Shown: in pieces, positions 9,129 through 18,246 of the stretch
How the letters are laid out: each line of letters opens with the position of its first letter
How positions within the stretch are numbered: the first letter of the stretch is position 1
Made by a program: the position numbers and the translations under genes
Source of the DNA: CADEDV01 sp036383515
Lineage (GTDB): Bacteria; Bacteroidota; Bacteroidia; Chitinophagales; Chitinophagaceae
Assembly: GCA_036383515.1 (NCBI GenBank)
Contig: DASVOE010000104.1
Coordinates: 1 to 64,000 of the forward strand
Direction: 5' to 3'
Length of the DNA: 64,000 nucleotides
Notes under the pieces: model-generated
Seen by the model: only the letters and a program-made list of their open reading frames with translations
Told to the model about the DNA's origin: nothing
Database searches by the model: none

Positions 9129-10367
9129 ATGCAAAACATAAAGACAGGTAAAGAGGAAATTATTTACTTACTTACCAGGGCTATTGATAAGTACAAAACC
9201 GAAACAGGCCAGCAAATAGTTCAGAATACCAACCGCAAGAATTACGAATCCTTAGCCATCGTGTTAAGCGAGATCAGTAACCAGCTTCCTTTACGCTTTG
9301 ACGAATTTGGAACCGAGCCTTATTCTCCCGAGATAAATCCAAAAGGCCAGGATTATCCTCACCGTAAATATGATATAACCGGGGGACAGATAAAAGATGC
9401 ATTGATCGGGATCGTTTCCAATCCACGCCCTTTCCTGGTTGATGCCTGTTATATATATTTATATGGTAAGGGCCGCAAGGCGTTTAAACTGGATCCCGTT
9501 GATGATAACCTGCTGGAAGGTTCAAGTCAGGATAAGAATGCCGATCATCCGGCAACTGACATACAGGGCAAAACATTTTCGCAACAGATTTCAACTTTAA
9601 AGCTTAAGAACAGCCAGAAAAGTAAACTGGTGAAATTTCTTTCCGTCATGACGGCTATCTTGTTTACAGGACTTGTTGCTTTATTATTCTTTTTTATTAA
9701 TGCAAAACAGCAATGGCAATCGGTAAAAAAGGACATGGACATACTTCCTTATAAACCAGGCGAGGCAGAGATCGATAGTCTTGAAGGTGTTTGGTTATGT
9801 TATACAGGTTCACCACAAGCCCGGACTTCTGATCCGTCCAGGTATCATAAAGTTGTTTCCAATTTGGTGGATGTACATTATAAAGATGGTTATTTCACAT
9901 TCGATCGGTATGGTGCAAGTTTCAACCATGTCGGTTATATGCAGTTTGAGTCCCCGGGTATTGTATCGGTTTATTCAAGAATAAAAAACAATTCTAATCA
10001 TACAGAGTCTCCCAGGCATTCGCTATTAAACCTGTTTAGTGGCAAAAAGTATTTAACAGCTATTTCTGCTTCCTGGAATTTCGATATTGGGGATAGGAAT
10101 AAAATAATCGGTATCCGGGAGGTTTATATCAAATTAGGCAAGGGTGGAAAGATTGAAGAAGTGATCAATGATGTGGAAAATGCCAGCTGCCAGTGTAAAG
10201 TGATACGATGGCATCAGTCTAACAACCAGGTGAAAACATTTTATTTAAAAAATCAGCTGCTTGATTCTTTGCATATTGACGAATTAAAACCATTGATTGA
10301 TGAAAAGAGTATTCTGCCGGGAACTCCGCAGGATAAACTGGTGCTGGATAGTTCAAGTCTAAGGTGA
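9129..10367 (+). CDS. single-pass membrane protein of unknown function
   Basis: This 412-residue protein has a cytoplasmic-looking N-terminal part of about 165 residues (starting MQNIKTGKEEIIYLLTRAID). One strong membrane helix follows at about 168-192 (FLSVMTAILFTGLVALLFFF), then a C-terminal domain of about 215 residues with a GVWLCYTGSP motif and alternating beta-like segments. No signal peptide is present, which fits an N-in, C-out topology. I do not recognise a family. The N-terminal part might be a small regulatory domain and the C-terminal part a sensor, but that is only suggested by topology. It is transcribed divergently from susC across a shared region with a palindrome. Confidence 0.65.
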   Translation: MQNIKTGKEEIIYLLTRAIDKYKTETGQQIVQNTNRKNYESLAIVLSEISNQLPLRFDEFGTEPYSPEINPKGQDYPHRKYDITGGQIKDALIGIVSNPRPFLVDACYIYLYGKGRKAFKLDPVDDNLLEGSSQDKNADHPATDIQGKTFSQQISTLKLKNSQKSKLVKFLSVMTAILFTGLVALLFFFINAKQQWQSVKKDMDILPYKPGEAEIDSLEGVWLCYTGSPQARTSDPSRYHKVVSNLVDVHYKDGYFTFDRYGASFNHVGYMQFESPGIVSVYSRIKNNSNHTESPRHSLLNLFSGKKYLTAISASWNFDIGDRNKIIGIREVYIKLGKGGKIEEVINDVENASCQCKVIRWHQSNNQVKTFYLKNQLLDSLHIDELKPLIDEKSILPGTPQDKLVLDSSSLR

Positions 10368-10547
10368 AAGTAGTATTCCCGACAGGACAAATATCGAACA
10401 AGATTCTGTCGTACTTTAAAAAACTATATGAAATTTTTTTATAAAAGATCAATAAACAGTCTTTTCGGAATTTATCGTTCCTTAACGAGAATTTGTAGTC
10501 CGTGATTTTAGTTGATAATCTTCTCAATTTAAGTTCTCAAATTTTTT

Positions 10548-11935
10548 TTATTTCTGAATTAAAATTTCTGATTGTATGTCAGACTGGGAATTACAGGAAT
10601 AAAAGAGACCTGGGTAATCGAAGCCTGTCGGGTCAATTGACCGATAAGCGAAGTACGTATTCTCATGGGCATAAACATTATACACCGCCAATTTCCATTC
10701 ACTTTCCCATTTTCTTTTTTTAGCATTCCTTATCTTTCTATAACTGATGCCAAGATCGAGTCTGCTATAAGGAGTAAGACGATAATTATTCGGTTCTGTT
10801 GAAACAGAACTGCTATTATTATCCTCATCTTCAAATAATGGGTTATCATCCTGGTTTCCGGAAGGAGGAGGAACAGGACTTGTATTGAGCGTTACTGACC
10901 GGCCGCTCGTTAAAAAAGATTGGCAGCAAATGTCCAATGTGTGCTTAAATTATATGATGCCGAGAGATAAAAATTGTGTTCCCTGTTATTTGTAAAAGGA
11001 AATTTGAAACCCTGGTTAAGAGAATCAAATTGCTGGTAAGCTTGCGAAAAAGAATAAGAAATCCAGCCTGTCAGGTCTCCTTTTGTTTTTTAACCGAAAA
11101 CTCCGTACCATAACTCCGGCCTTTACCGAATATTAGTTTGCTCTCAATATCATTATCTATTGTTGCAGAAGTAGCTCCCTTAAACAGCATTTGATTATCC
11201 ATCAATTTATAATAGAATTCCACACTGGTCTGATACATATTGTCTTTAAAATTTTTATACAAATCTGCAGAGACCTGATGACTGGCTTGAGGCTTGACTA
11301 TTTTACTGCTTCCAATCCATATTTCGACCGGGAATGAAGCATTATAACTTTGCACCAGGTGAATGTATTGATGCATTCTGCTATAAGCAAGCTTTATACT
11401 ACTTGTTTGAGTCAACCGGCATAATAGAGATAACCGTGGTTCTAAATCGATATACCGAACACCTGGTTTAAAGAAAACAGGCAATCTTGCGCCGACATAT
11501 ATATTAAGCGTTCTGCTAACTTTAATATCATCACTCACATAAGCAGCAAAACGATTGTGTTCTTTTTCAGGAATACTATTTTGATTGATATTGATAAATC
11601 CTGTAGTAGAAAGTTAATCTGATACAGTAGCCGGAAAAACAGATTGCTGTAAATAATTAACTCCGCCACGTACCTTGTGTTTTATATACAGATAATAATA
11701 GAGATCTGTTTTAAAGTTGATATCCCTGATACCGGAATACAGCTGTGCAAAATAATCTTCCTGTATGGAAGAAAGACGTTGGTAATAATTACTGTGCACT
11801 GCCGATATATTTGAAAATAATTTCTTTGAAAATAAATGATTCCAACGCATGTTGAATGCCTGATTGCCAAAAACAATTTCATAGATCCAGAATACAGACG
11901 CAACTGTACACTAAAATTGGTCCATATTTCCATCT
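10548..11935 (-). pseudogene. decayed TonB-dependent receptor (frameshifted, 5' part missing)
   Basis: Three minus-strand fragments in different frames read together as the C-terminal barrel of a TonB-dependent receptor with a CarboxypepD-regulatory domain. In protein order they are 11850-11614 (HSNYYQRLSSIQEDYFAQLYSG), 11538-11071 (PRLSLLCRLTQTSSIKLAYS, then MHQYIHLVQS) and 10937-10548 (RLDLGISYRKIRNAKKRKWE). Between the last two, another frame supplies the expected join: TGWISYSFSQA, then FPFTNNREHNFYLSASYNL. Frameshifts are therefore seen near 11080, 10930 and 11610. About 460 residues remain of a protein normally near 800, and the plug domain and signal peptide are missing. It lies just upstream of the eCIS operon on the other strand. 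Confidence 0.8.
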
Positions 11936-12294
11936 GAATTTTGATTCAAATTACAGTAACCTTGCCATTGTTTTATACTAGTTTAATGAAGTAGCAAGTA
12001 GTTATTTTTGACGGCATTCCGTAGAAATACTTATTAAATTGCGTAATACTACGGTTGTTTTGTATTTCAAAATTGTTTTCCTTTAGCATACAAGGCCTTT
12101 TTAAAGTTCATCTTCGAAAGCTGGTACAGCTCGCTCCAAATTAGTAGTATTTACTTCTTTCCCCCCTTGAAATTAGATCTGTTACTCCACGAATTACCTG
12201 GCTAAGACTGATTTTTGGCTGAATGAATTTGGTCAACATTGACTAAATGATGTTCATCATTTAGGACATCATTAATTTCAGAAAGCTACCAACC
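11936..12294 (+). promoter_or_regulatory. intergenic leader before the eCIS operon
   Basis: No gene is seen in these 359 bases between the receptor relic and the first eCIS gene. The stretch should contain the eCIS promoter. Near its right end are a perfect 10-base palindrome (separate entry) and, just before it, the shorter palindrome GTCAACATTGAC. No clear TTTG/TAnnTTTG promoter pair could be assigned by eye. Confidence 0.5.
12243..12264. promoter_or_regulatory. perfect palindrome in front of the eCIS operon (operator candidate)
   Basis: CTAAATGATG (12243-12252), two bases, then its exact reverse complement CATCATTTAG (12255-12264). The site ends 30 bases before the ATG of the first eCIS gene. 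Its compact two-fold symmetry is typical of a dimeric repressor or activator site. It could instead form an RNA hairpin in the 5' leader. Confidence 0.6.
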
Positions 12295-12888
12295 ATGATT
12301 TACGAAGCCCTCAACTTCTTAAAGCAGAGTATTGATGCCTATATCAATAATGGCAGAACTGCGGCTGAACCAGTGATGGTACTTTCCAATCCCTGGTCCA
12401 ATAGCGACAGCAGCAAGAATTTTTCTTTTCTTAATTCTCTTTCCCTGATCAATATTGAAGAAGAACGCATTTTCAAAACGCAGGGGTATCAATATATACC
12501 TAATGGACAAGATAGCGTGATCAAAAAGGAGCCTGATATCAAGCTTAACCTTTATGTACTGTTCAGCGCTTACAATAAAAACTATGAAGACGCTCTTAAG
12601 ATAACATCTAAAGTTGTCGGCTTTTTCCAGATGCATCCTGTTTTTCAAAAAGGCCATTCTTTGAAAGGTGTAAATGCACTTCCGGAAGGGATTGACAGAT
12701 TGATTGTAGAGTTATACTCTGCCAGTTTTGAGCAGCAAAATCAGATATGGGCCTCGCTAAGTACCGGTTACTTGCCATCAGTGATATATAAAATAAGAAT
12801 GCTGGTGATTGATGCAACGCCCAGTGATGACAAAGCAATTGTTCCAACGATCAAAAAGATCAACATTGATCTTAAGGCCGACAAATAA
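12295..12888 (+). CDS. eCIS cap/tail-terminator protein (DUF4255, Pvc16/Afp16-like)
   Basis: This 197-residue protein has the N-terminal pattern of DUF4255 proteins: MIYEALNFLKQSIDAYI, then VMVLSNPW. It continues through the conserved LYVLFSAYNKNYEDALK segment and ends with YKIRMLVIDAT and a short tail. In eCIS particles this family forms the cap that ends the sheath-tube at the distal end. It is the first gene of the eCIS run, as in many Bacteroidota loci, and precedes the sheath gene by 64 bases. The assignment rests on N-terminal motif, length and position. Confidence 0.85.
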   Translation: MIYEALNFLKQSIDAYINNGRTAAEPVMVLSNPWSNSDSSKNFSFLNSLSLINIEEERIFKTQGYQYIPNGQDSVIKKEPDIKLNLYVLFSAYNKNYEDALKITSKVVGFFQMHPVFQKGHSLKGVNALPEGIDRLIVELYSASFEQQNQIWASLSTGYLPSVIYKIRMLVIDATPSDDKAIVPTIKKINIDLKADK

Positions 12889-12952
12889 AATATTTCGAAT
12901 TAGTTGAAAGATCATAGGTAAAATTTTATTGTTCATATAAAAATCATCTAGT

Positions 12953-14389
12953 ATGCCCACGTATAAAACTCCCGGTGTGTATATCGAAGAGATATCCACG
13001 CTCCCACCTTCGGTAGCCGAAGTAGAAACAGCAATTCCTGCTTTTATCGGATTTACAGAGAGAGGTGAAAAAAGTATCCCGCGAAGAATCACTTCCATGG
13101 TAGATTACCAGATTTATTTTGGAGGAGCTGAGCCGGAGAAAAGTATCGTCGTTACTCTACAAAGTGATTTGGTCACCGTTTCGATTGATGAGCCAAAAAA
13201 GTCAAAGAATGTTTTGCCATACGCCATGCAACTATATTTCGCTAATGGTGGTGGCCCATGCTATATTGTTCCCTGCGGAACATTTAAAGAAAGCGGATCT
13301 TCGCTGGACCCTTATAACGCCGCTCTGGATGCAATTGCCAAAGAAGATGAGCCCACTCTACTTCTTTTCCCTGATGCAACGCTTACCCTCGGTGAACGTT
13401 ATTACGATCTTGTTAACCTTGCACTGGATCAGTGTGAGAAGTTGGGCGACCGTTTTGTAATTATTGATGTGATTAATAAGGACAAAGACCTGCGAGCATC
13501 TAAAGATGAATTTCGAACTAAAGTAGGTACCAACCCAGCAGCTGCAAAGTATGGCGCCGCTTATTATCCTCATCTAAAAACAACTATTCCCTACCAATAT
13601 GATACTGAAGCCATCGTAATAAGTGGTCTTGCTGAAACAAAGACGTTTGAGCCAGTGGCAGCTGTTGGAGTTGAAGAAGAACCAAAACCGGGAGAGATCA
13701 AAAAAGCAGCACCTGAGAAAAAAACAAGCCGCGGTCAATCTGCCGGATTTAGTTCCCTTCCCAATGCTACTCAAAATAAGATTAAACAAAAAATTGCCGA
13801 GTATGGCGTAGAACTAACACCTGCGGCCGCAGTAGCTGGAGTTTATGCAATGGTAGATAGCACCAGGGGTGTATGGAAGGCACCGGCCAACGTAGGATTG
13901 AATTATGTAAAAGGACCGCTGATGAAGATCACTGATGATGAACAGAACAATCTCAACATAGATCCAGAAAGTGGAAAGTCCATTAATGCTATCCGCTCTT
14001 TCATTGGAAGAGGAACCATGATATGGGGCGCACGCACATTGGCTGGCAATGATAATGAATGGCGTTATGTCAACGTTCGTCGTTTTTTCAACATGGTAGA
14101 AGAGTCTGTAAAAAAGTCAACTCTTTGGGCAGTATTTGAACCCAATGACATTAATACCTGGACTAAGGTAAGAGCGATGATTGAAAACTATCTTCTGTTG
14201 AAATGGATCGACGGCGCTCTTGCAGGAAAAAAAGCAGAGGATGCTTTTTTCGTACGGGTAGGTCTTGGTCAAACAATGACTGCAGTGGACATACAGGAAG
14301 GACGTATGAATATTGTGATTGGCATCGCGGCAGTGAGACCCGCCGAATTTATCATTCTTAAGTTTTCACACAAACTTCAAAACTCTTAA
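12953..14389 (+). CDS. eCIS contractile sheath protein (Afp2-4-like)
   Basis: The N-terminus (YKTPGVYIEEISTLPPSVAE, then VETAIPAFIGFTE) is the hallmark of phage-tail and eCIS sheath proteins. The C-terminal domain also fits: FIGRGTMIWGARTLAGND, WRYVNVRRFFNMVEESV, AVFEPNDINTWTKVR and a final VRPAEFIILKFSHKL strand. This polymer contracts to drive the inner tube into the target. At 478 residues it is a normal sheath length. A charged linker at about 243-266 (EEPKPGEIKKAAPEKKTSRG) separates the variable outer region from the core. Only one sheath gene is seen, whereas Afp and PVC loci carry three. Confidence 0.95.
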   Translation: MPTYKTPGVYIEEISTLPPSVAEVETAIPAFIGFTERGEKSIPRRITSMVDYQIYFGGAEPEKSIVVTLQSDLVTVSIDEPKKSKNVLPYAMQLYFANGGGPCYIVPCGTFKESGSSLDPYNAALDAIAKEDEPTLLLFPDATLTLGERYYDLVNLALDQCEKLGDRFVIIDVINKDKDLRASKDEFRTKVGTNPAAAKYGAAYYPHLKTTIPYQYDTEAIVISGLAETKTFEPVAAVGVEEEPKPGEIKKAAPEKKTSRGQSAGFSSLPNATQNKIKQKIAEYGVELTPAAAVAGVYAMVDSTRGVWKAPANVGLNYVKGPLMKITDDEQNNLNIDPESGKSINAIRSFIGRGTMIWGARTLAGNDNEWRYVNVRRFFNMVEESVKKSTLWAVFEPNDINTWTKVRAMIENYLLLKWIDGALAGKKAEDAFFVRVGLGQTMTAVDIQEGRMNIVIGIAAVRPAEFIILKFSHKLQNS

Positions 14390-14407
14390 TCATTCAAAAT
14401 TCATTTT

Positions 14408-14839
14408 ATGGCAGTATATCCAATTCCAGCCTTTCATTTTAAAGTAGAATGGGGCGGAAAAAACGCTGGCTTTTCAGAAGTATCCGGGCTTACACAGGAA
14501 GTACAGGTGATTGAATACCGTGAGGGCAGCAGTAAAGATTATTCAACCACCAAAATGCCGGGACTACGCAAGTACAACAACATTACCCTGAAACGGGGCA
14601 TTGCCAAAAGCGACAATGATTTCTTTAACTGGCTTAATACAGTTCAGCTGAATACGGTCGAACGCAGAGATCTTACTATAAGCCTGTTGAATGAAAACCA
14701 TGAACCTGTAATGGTATGGAAGGCACGCAATGCCTTTCCAGTAAAAGTAGAAGGACCAGGTTTAAAAGCTTCCGGCAACGAAGTAGCAGTGGAATCGATC
14801 GAGATAGCACACGAAGGTGTGGTATTACAGAATGATTAA
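14408..14839 (+). CDS. eCIS inner tube protein 1 (Afp1/T4 gp19-like)
   Basis: A 143-residue protein of the gp19/Hcp-like tail-tube fold. Motifs AFHFKVEWGG, AGFSEVSGLTQEVQVIEYR, MPGLRKYNNITLKRGIAKSD and FPVKVEGPGLKASGNEVAVE are typical. Hexameric rings of this protein stack to form the needle lumen through which cargo passes. The gene follows the sheath by 18 bases. The next gene encodes a second tube-like protein, so one probably forms the bulk tube and the other the ring next to the baseplate. Confidence 0.93.
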   Translation: MAVYPIPAFHFKVEWGGKNAGFSEVSGLTQEVQVIEYREGSSKDYSTTKMPGLRKYNNITLKRGIAKSDNDFFNWLNTVQLNTVERRDLTISLLNENHEPVMVWKARNAFPVKVEGPGLKASGNEVAVESIEIAHEGVVLQND

Positions 14840-14875
14840 TTGATTTCGAGAACAAGAATCTAAGATCAACAACGC

Positions 14876-15313
14876 ATGAGTTATTATCCTCCCGTTGGAT
14901 TTCATTTCAAGGTGGAATTTCCAGGAGTGGGAAACGCCGACATGGACACTAGGTTCCAGGAAGTATCTGGTCTGACCGCCGAAATCGGAACAGAAGAACT
15001 TCAAGTTGGTGGAGAGAACCGCTTCAGCTATCGCCTTCCTACACGTGCAAGGTTTAGTAATCTCGTACTGAAGCGTGGTATGCTGAAGGATTCCGAACTG
15101 ATCTCCTGGTTTTCTAAAGCTATTCAGGATTTTGAATTCAAACCAGTAGATGTTTCCGTTTACCTGCTGAATGAAGAACATGAAATCTCTGCGTCGTGGA
15201 TATTCACACGGGCTTATCCGGTAAAATGGGTGATCTCGGATCTTAAGGCGCAGGAAAATTCCATCGTAGTGGAAACAATAGAGCTCTGCTATCAATTTTT
15301 CAGAAGAAAATAA
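14876..15313 (+). CDS. eCIS inner tube protein 2 (Afp5-like tube initiator)
   Basis: A 145-residue paralogue of the preceding tube protein, with matching motifs GFHFKVEFPG, RFQEVSGLTAEIGTEELQ, RARFSNLVLKRGMLKDSE and YPVKWVISDLKAQEN. In Afp and PVC clusters a second gp19-like protein of this type joins the tube to the spike/baseplate. Gene order (second tube gene, then DUF5908, then the LysM adaptor) supports that role here. Confidence 0.9.
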   Translation: MSYYPPVGFHFKVEFPGVGNADMDTRFQEVSGLTAEIGTEELQVGGENRFSYRLPTRARFSNLVLKRGMLKDSELISWFSKAIQDFEFKPVDVSVYLLNEEHEISASWIFTRAYPVKWVISDLKAQENSIVVETIELCYQFFRRK

Positions 15314-15318
15314 ATCGT

Positions 15319-15483
15319 ATGCCAGTACAGATCAATGAACTTGTAATTCGGGCACATATCAAAGAACCCGGCGATCAGAAAACAGATGCGCCCTCTTCAA
15401 CGGAGGTCGCGGATAAAGAAGAGATCATTAAAGAATGCCTGGAAAGGGTAATGGAACTTTTACAGGAACAAAAAGAACGATGA
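15319..15483 (+). CDS. small DUF5908-type eCIS protein
   Basis: A 54-codon gene starts at ATG 15319 (MPVQINELVIRAHIKEPGD) and ends with TGA at 15481-15483. The start resembles the short DUF5908 proteins (MPxEIxELxIR...) encoded between the tube and LysM genes of many Bacteroidota eCIS loci. The C-terminal half (EEIIKECLERVMELLQEQKER) is a charged amphipathic helix. Its stop overlaps the start of the next gene (ATGATG), indicating translational coupling. It probably belongs to the tube-baseplate junction, but its exact role is unknown. Confidence 0.8.
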   Translation: MPVQINELVIRAHIKEPGDQKTDAPSSTEVADKEEIIKECLERVMELLQEQKER

Positions 15484-16184
15484 TGGCAGAAGCAAACTTG
15501 AAAATAATAGGTTACAATGACCCAAAAAGCCAGCGTCAAAATGAGGTTGGACAATTTATTGTTGACTTTAATCCCTCGACGTTTACTATCACCAATAAAA
15601 TAGAATTCAAAAAAGAAGAAGCAAAAGGCCAAACAGGAGGTGATCCCCAATTTGAAAAAATACCGCCACTTGAGTTTTCTGTAGAATTCGTGATCGATGG
15701 CACTGGCGTTGCTGCAACCAGCGCTGAGTCCAGGCAAAAAGATTATGTAAAAAAACAAATCAAAAAGCTACGCGAAGTAACCGGCAGTTCTATTAATGGT
15801 GAGATTCATAGACCCAATTATCTCGCCGTTTTGTGGGGAACCTTTTACCTCGAATGCGTTCTAACATCACTTAACATCACGTACAATCTTTTTGACCGCG
15901 AAGGTTCTCCGTTGCGGGCCAAAGTAGGTTGCAGTTTTTTAGAACGGATCGCTCCAGGAAAAGAAGGGCGTCAATCAAGATTGGAGTCAGCCGACCTTAC
16001 CAAGTACGTAGTGTTCAAAGAAGGTGATAGCCTTCCGTTAATTGCAAAGAATCACTATGGCAGCCCGTCGCTTTATCTTAAACTGGCCAGGGAAAACAAG
16101 CTTAAAAATTTCAGAAATATTCAGCCGGGTACCCGGCTGGTACTTCCACCCCTACAAACTATGACCAACCAGAATGAAAACTAA
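15480..16184 (+). CDS. eCIS LysM-domain baseplate adaptor (Afp7/Pvc7-like)
   Basis: This protein of about 234 residues has an N-terminal CIS-tube-protein-like domain (LKIIGYNDPKSQRQNEVGQF, IVDFNPSTFTI, PPLEFSVEFVIDGTG). A C-terminal LysM domain follows (VVFKEGDSLPLIAKNHYGSP, NIQPGTRLVLPP). In eCIS particles it connects the tube initiator to the spike hub. I use the ATG at 15480, which overlaps the upstream stop. The ATG at 15483 is equally possible. An in-frame ATG at 15435 is rejected because it lies inside the DUF5908 gene. Its 3' end overlaps the spike gene by 11 bases. Confidence 0.92.
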   Translation: MMAEANLKIIGYNDPKSQRQNEVGQFIVDFNPSTFTITNKIEFKKEEAKGQTGGDPQFEKIPPLEFSVEFVIDGTGVAATSAESRQKDYVKKQIKKLREVTGSSINGEIHRPNYLAVLWGTFYLECVLTSLNITYNLFDREGSPLRAKVGCSFLERIAPGKEGRQSRLESADLTKYVVFKEGDSLPLIAKNHYGSPSLYLKLARENKLKNFRNIQPGTRLVLPPLQTMTNQNEN

Positions 16185-17925
16185 TGACAAACAAGCAACG
16201 GACCTGGTAAACCTTAAACTGCTGGTCAATAAAACAGCGTTGAATGCCGCGTATAAGATTATTTCCATAGAGGTAACCTATGCATTCAATAAAATAGCAT
16301 CTGCGCGGGTAATGATAGTTGACGGTGATCCCGCACAACAGGATTTTGCGATCAGCAGCAAAGAAGATGGCCTCCTGCCTGGAAATGAATTTGAAATACA
16401 ACTTGGCTATCACGAAAAATCAAAAGCGATTTTCAAAGGCATCATCGTAAAGCAGTCAATCAAATCCGGTAAGAATAAAAAATCCTTTATACTGATCGAA
16501 GCAAGAGACCGGTGTGTACAATTAACACTCGGACGGAAGAGTCGTTGCTTTTTTGACAAGACAGATTCAGAACTAATGGAAGAGATCGCTAAGGATTCGG
16601 GATTCAAAAAAACAGCAATAAATATTGCAACTACTAAAACGAAACACGCAGAAATGGTGCAATACAATGTTACCGACTGGGATTTCATTGTATGCCGCGC
16701 CGAAATGAATTCATTGCTGGTACTCACTCTCGACAATCAGCTTATTATTCAAGCGCCTGATACCAAACAGCAAGCAGTAAAAGAAATTACGTATGGTAAG
16801 GAGGTGATCGAATTTGAAAGCGAAACCGACGGACGAAATCAGTTTGAGGAAGTGAGAGCCAGGTCATGGGATTATAAAGAGCAAAGCAGCAAAGAGAAGG
16901 AAACAGCCTCTGTAGCTTTCAAGGAGAATGGAATGCCGGATGGAAAACAGATCGCAGACAAAATGGGGCTCAAGAAATATGAACTTTTTCACACAGCTTT
17001 TTTGAATGAAGAACAATTGCAATCATGGAGTGCGGCTCGTTTACTCAAAAGCCGTATGGCCAAGGCGACAGGCTTTTTGCGAATCAAAGGAACCAGTGAC
17101 ATCGTTCCGGGGAATACCATTTCATTGAAAGGTTTTGGGAAACGATTTAACGGTACCGTATTAGTAAGCGGTATAAAGCATTCATATGTTGAAAAAGGTA
17201 CGTGGGAAACGGAGATCCGTTTTGGAATGGATCCCGAATGGTTTTATGAAAAAAAATCTGTGCTGGAGCAACCTGCATCGGGCATGGTACCTGGCATACA
17301 GGGACTGCAAATTGGCATTGTAGTTCAAATCAATAATGATCCCGAAGGGGAAGACCGTATAAAGATCCAATTGCCACTTGTAAAAGGCTCCGAGAACTTA
17401 TGGGCAAGAGTAGCCAGCCTCGACGCTGGTAAAGAACGTGGTGCTTTTTTCAGACCCGAGATTAATGATGAAGTAGTGGTTGGTTTTTTGGATAGCGATC
17501 CTCGCTATCCCATCATTCTAGGAACCGTTCATAGTGAAAAAAAGCCGGCACCTATTAAAGCTACGGAGAGCAACAATGAAAAGGGTTTTGTGACGCGCAG
17601 CAAACTTCAGCTCATTTTTAATGACGAGAAAAAAAGTGTGACCCTACAAACACCAAAAGGAAAAAAACTGGTCATTGACGATGAGGGTGATCAGATTTTA
17701 CTCACTGACCAGCATGGCAACAAGATCACAATGGGTTCTTCAGGAATTGTATTGGAAAGCAAAAAAGATATTTCGTTCAAGAGTTCAACAGGTTCCTGTA
17801 AAATGGAAGCAATGAATGTCAGCATCGAAGCGACCACCAAACTAAAAGCCAATGGCAAAGCATCTGCTGATTTCACCTCTTCCGGGCCTACAATTGTAAA
17901 AGGGGCTTTGGTAAATATTAATTGA
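16174..17925 (+). CDS. eCIS spike/hub protein (VgrG-like, Afp8/Pvc8)
   Basis: This 583-residue protein has the gp27-like hub domains in the first 360 residues (EIQLGYHEKSKAIFKGIIVK, WDFIVCRAEMNSL, KSRMAKATGFLRIKGTSDIV). An OB-fold gp5-like domain follows at about 375-460 (GIVVQINNDPEGEDRIKIQL, FFRPEINDEVVVGFLDSDPR, YPIILG), then a beta-helix spike stem (LVIDDEGDQILLTDQHGNKI). It forms the trimeric needle hub at the baseplate centre and carries the PAAR tip encoded by the next gene. It overlaps the LysM gene by 11 bases, indicating coupled translation. Confidence 0.95.
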   Translation: MKTNDKQATDLVNLKLLVNKTALNAAYKIISIEVTYAFNKIASARVMIVDGDPAQQDFAISSKEDGLLPGNEFEIQLGYHEKSKAIFKGIIVKQSIKSGKNKKSFILIEARDRCVQLTLGRKSRCFFDKTDSELMEEIAKDSGFKKTAINIATTKTKHAEMVQYNVTDWDFIVCRAEMNSLLVLTLDNQLIIQAPDTKQQAVKEITYGKEVIEFESETDGRNQFEEVRARSWDYKEQSSKEKETASVAFKENGMPDGKQIADKMGLKKYELFHTAFLNEEQLQSWSAARLLKSRMAKATGFLRIKGTSDIVPGNTISLKGFGKRFNGTVLVSGIKHSYVEKGTWETEIRFGMDPEWFYEKKSVLEQPASGMVPGIQGLQIGIVVQINNDPEGEDRIKIQLPLVKGSENLWARVASLDAGKERGAFFRPEINDEVVVGFLDSDPRYPIILGTVHSEKKPAPIKATESNNEKGFVTRSKLQLIFNDEKKSVTLQTPKGKKLVIDDEGDQILLTDQHGNKITMGSSGIVLESKKDISFKSSTGSCKMEAMNVSIEATTKLKANGKASADFTSSGPTIVKGALVNIN

Positions 17926-17954
17926 GTCTGAACGGAAGCTAAAAAAATAAATTT

Positions 17955-18245
17955 ATGCCTTCTGCCGCACGTATAACAGATATGCACGTATGTCCAATGG
18001 TTTCAGGCGTAATACCTCATGTAGGTGGGCCTGTAATTCCACCAGGATGTCCAACCGTATTGATCAATGGACTTGCAGCTGCCAGCATGGGCAGCCTGCT
18101 AATTTGCGCAGGTGCTGTTGATAGTATTATAGCCGGCTCATCCACAGTTTTTATTACTGGAAAACCAGCGGCAAGAATGGGTGACTCAACAGCACATGGC
18201 GGAACTATTGTGCTGGGTTCTTTAAACGTAATAATAGGAGGTTAA
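17955..18245 (+). CDS. PAAR-repeat spike tip protein (Afp10-like)
   Basis: A 96-residue protein with PAAR-type repeats: MPSAARITDMHVCP at the start, GGPVIPPGCPTVLINGLAAA in the middle, and VFITGKPAARMGDSTAHGGT near the end. His and Cys residues are placed as in zinc-binding PAAR cones. It sharpens the VgrG-like spike and could carry cargo. It sits between the spike gene and gp25. No fused effector domain is present, so toxin cargo must be carried elsewhere. Confidence 0.95.
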   Translation: MPSAARITDMHVCPMVSGVIPHVGGPVIPPGCPTVLINGLAAASMGSLLICAGAVDSIIAGSSTVFITGKPAARMGDSTAHGGTIVLGSLNVIIGG

Positions 18246-18246
18246 T

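Noticed and set aside
14825..15295. A 156-codon minus-strand frame opposite the second tube gene
   Set aside because: It runs antisense to a well-supported tube gene and its translation has no family features. It is a shadow of the plus-strand codon pattern.
15435..15479. Upstream ATG for the LysM adaptor
   Set aside because: It lies inside the small DUF5908 gene. The family normally begins with MAEAxLKIIGY-type text, which matches the start at 15480/15483.
17182..17370. Short minus-strand frames opposite the eCIS genes (for example 17182-17370 and 30963-31301)
   Set aside because: All lie antisense to long, well-conserved plus-strand genes and show biased shadow-like composition (Ser/Leu/Ile-rich) without domain features.
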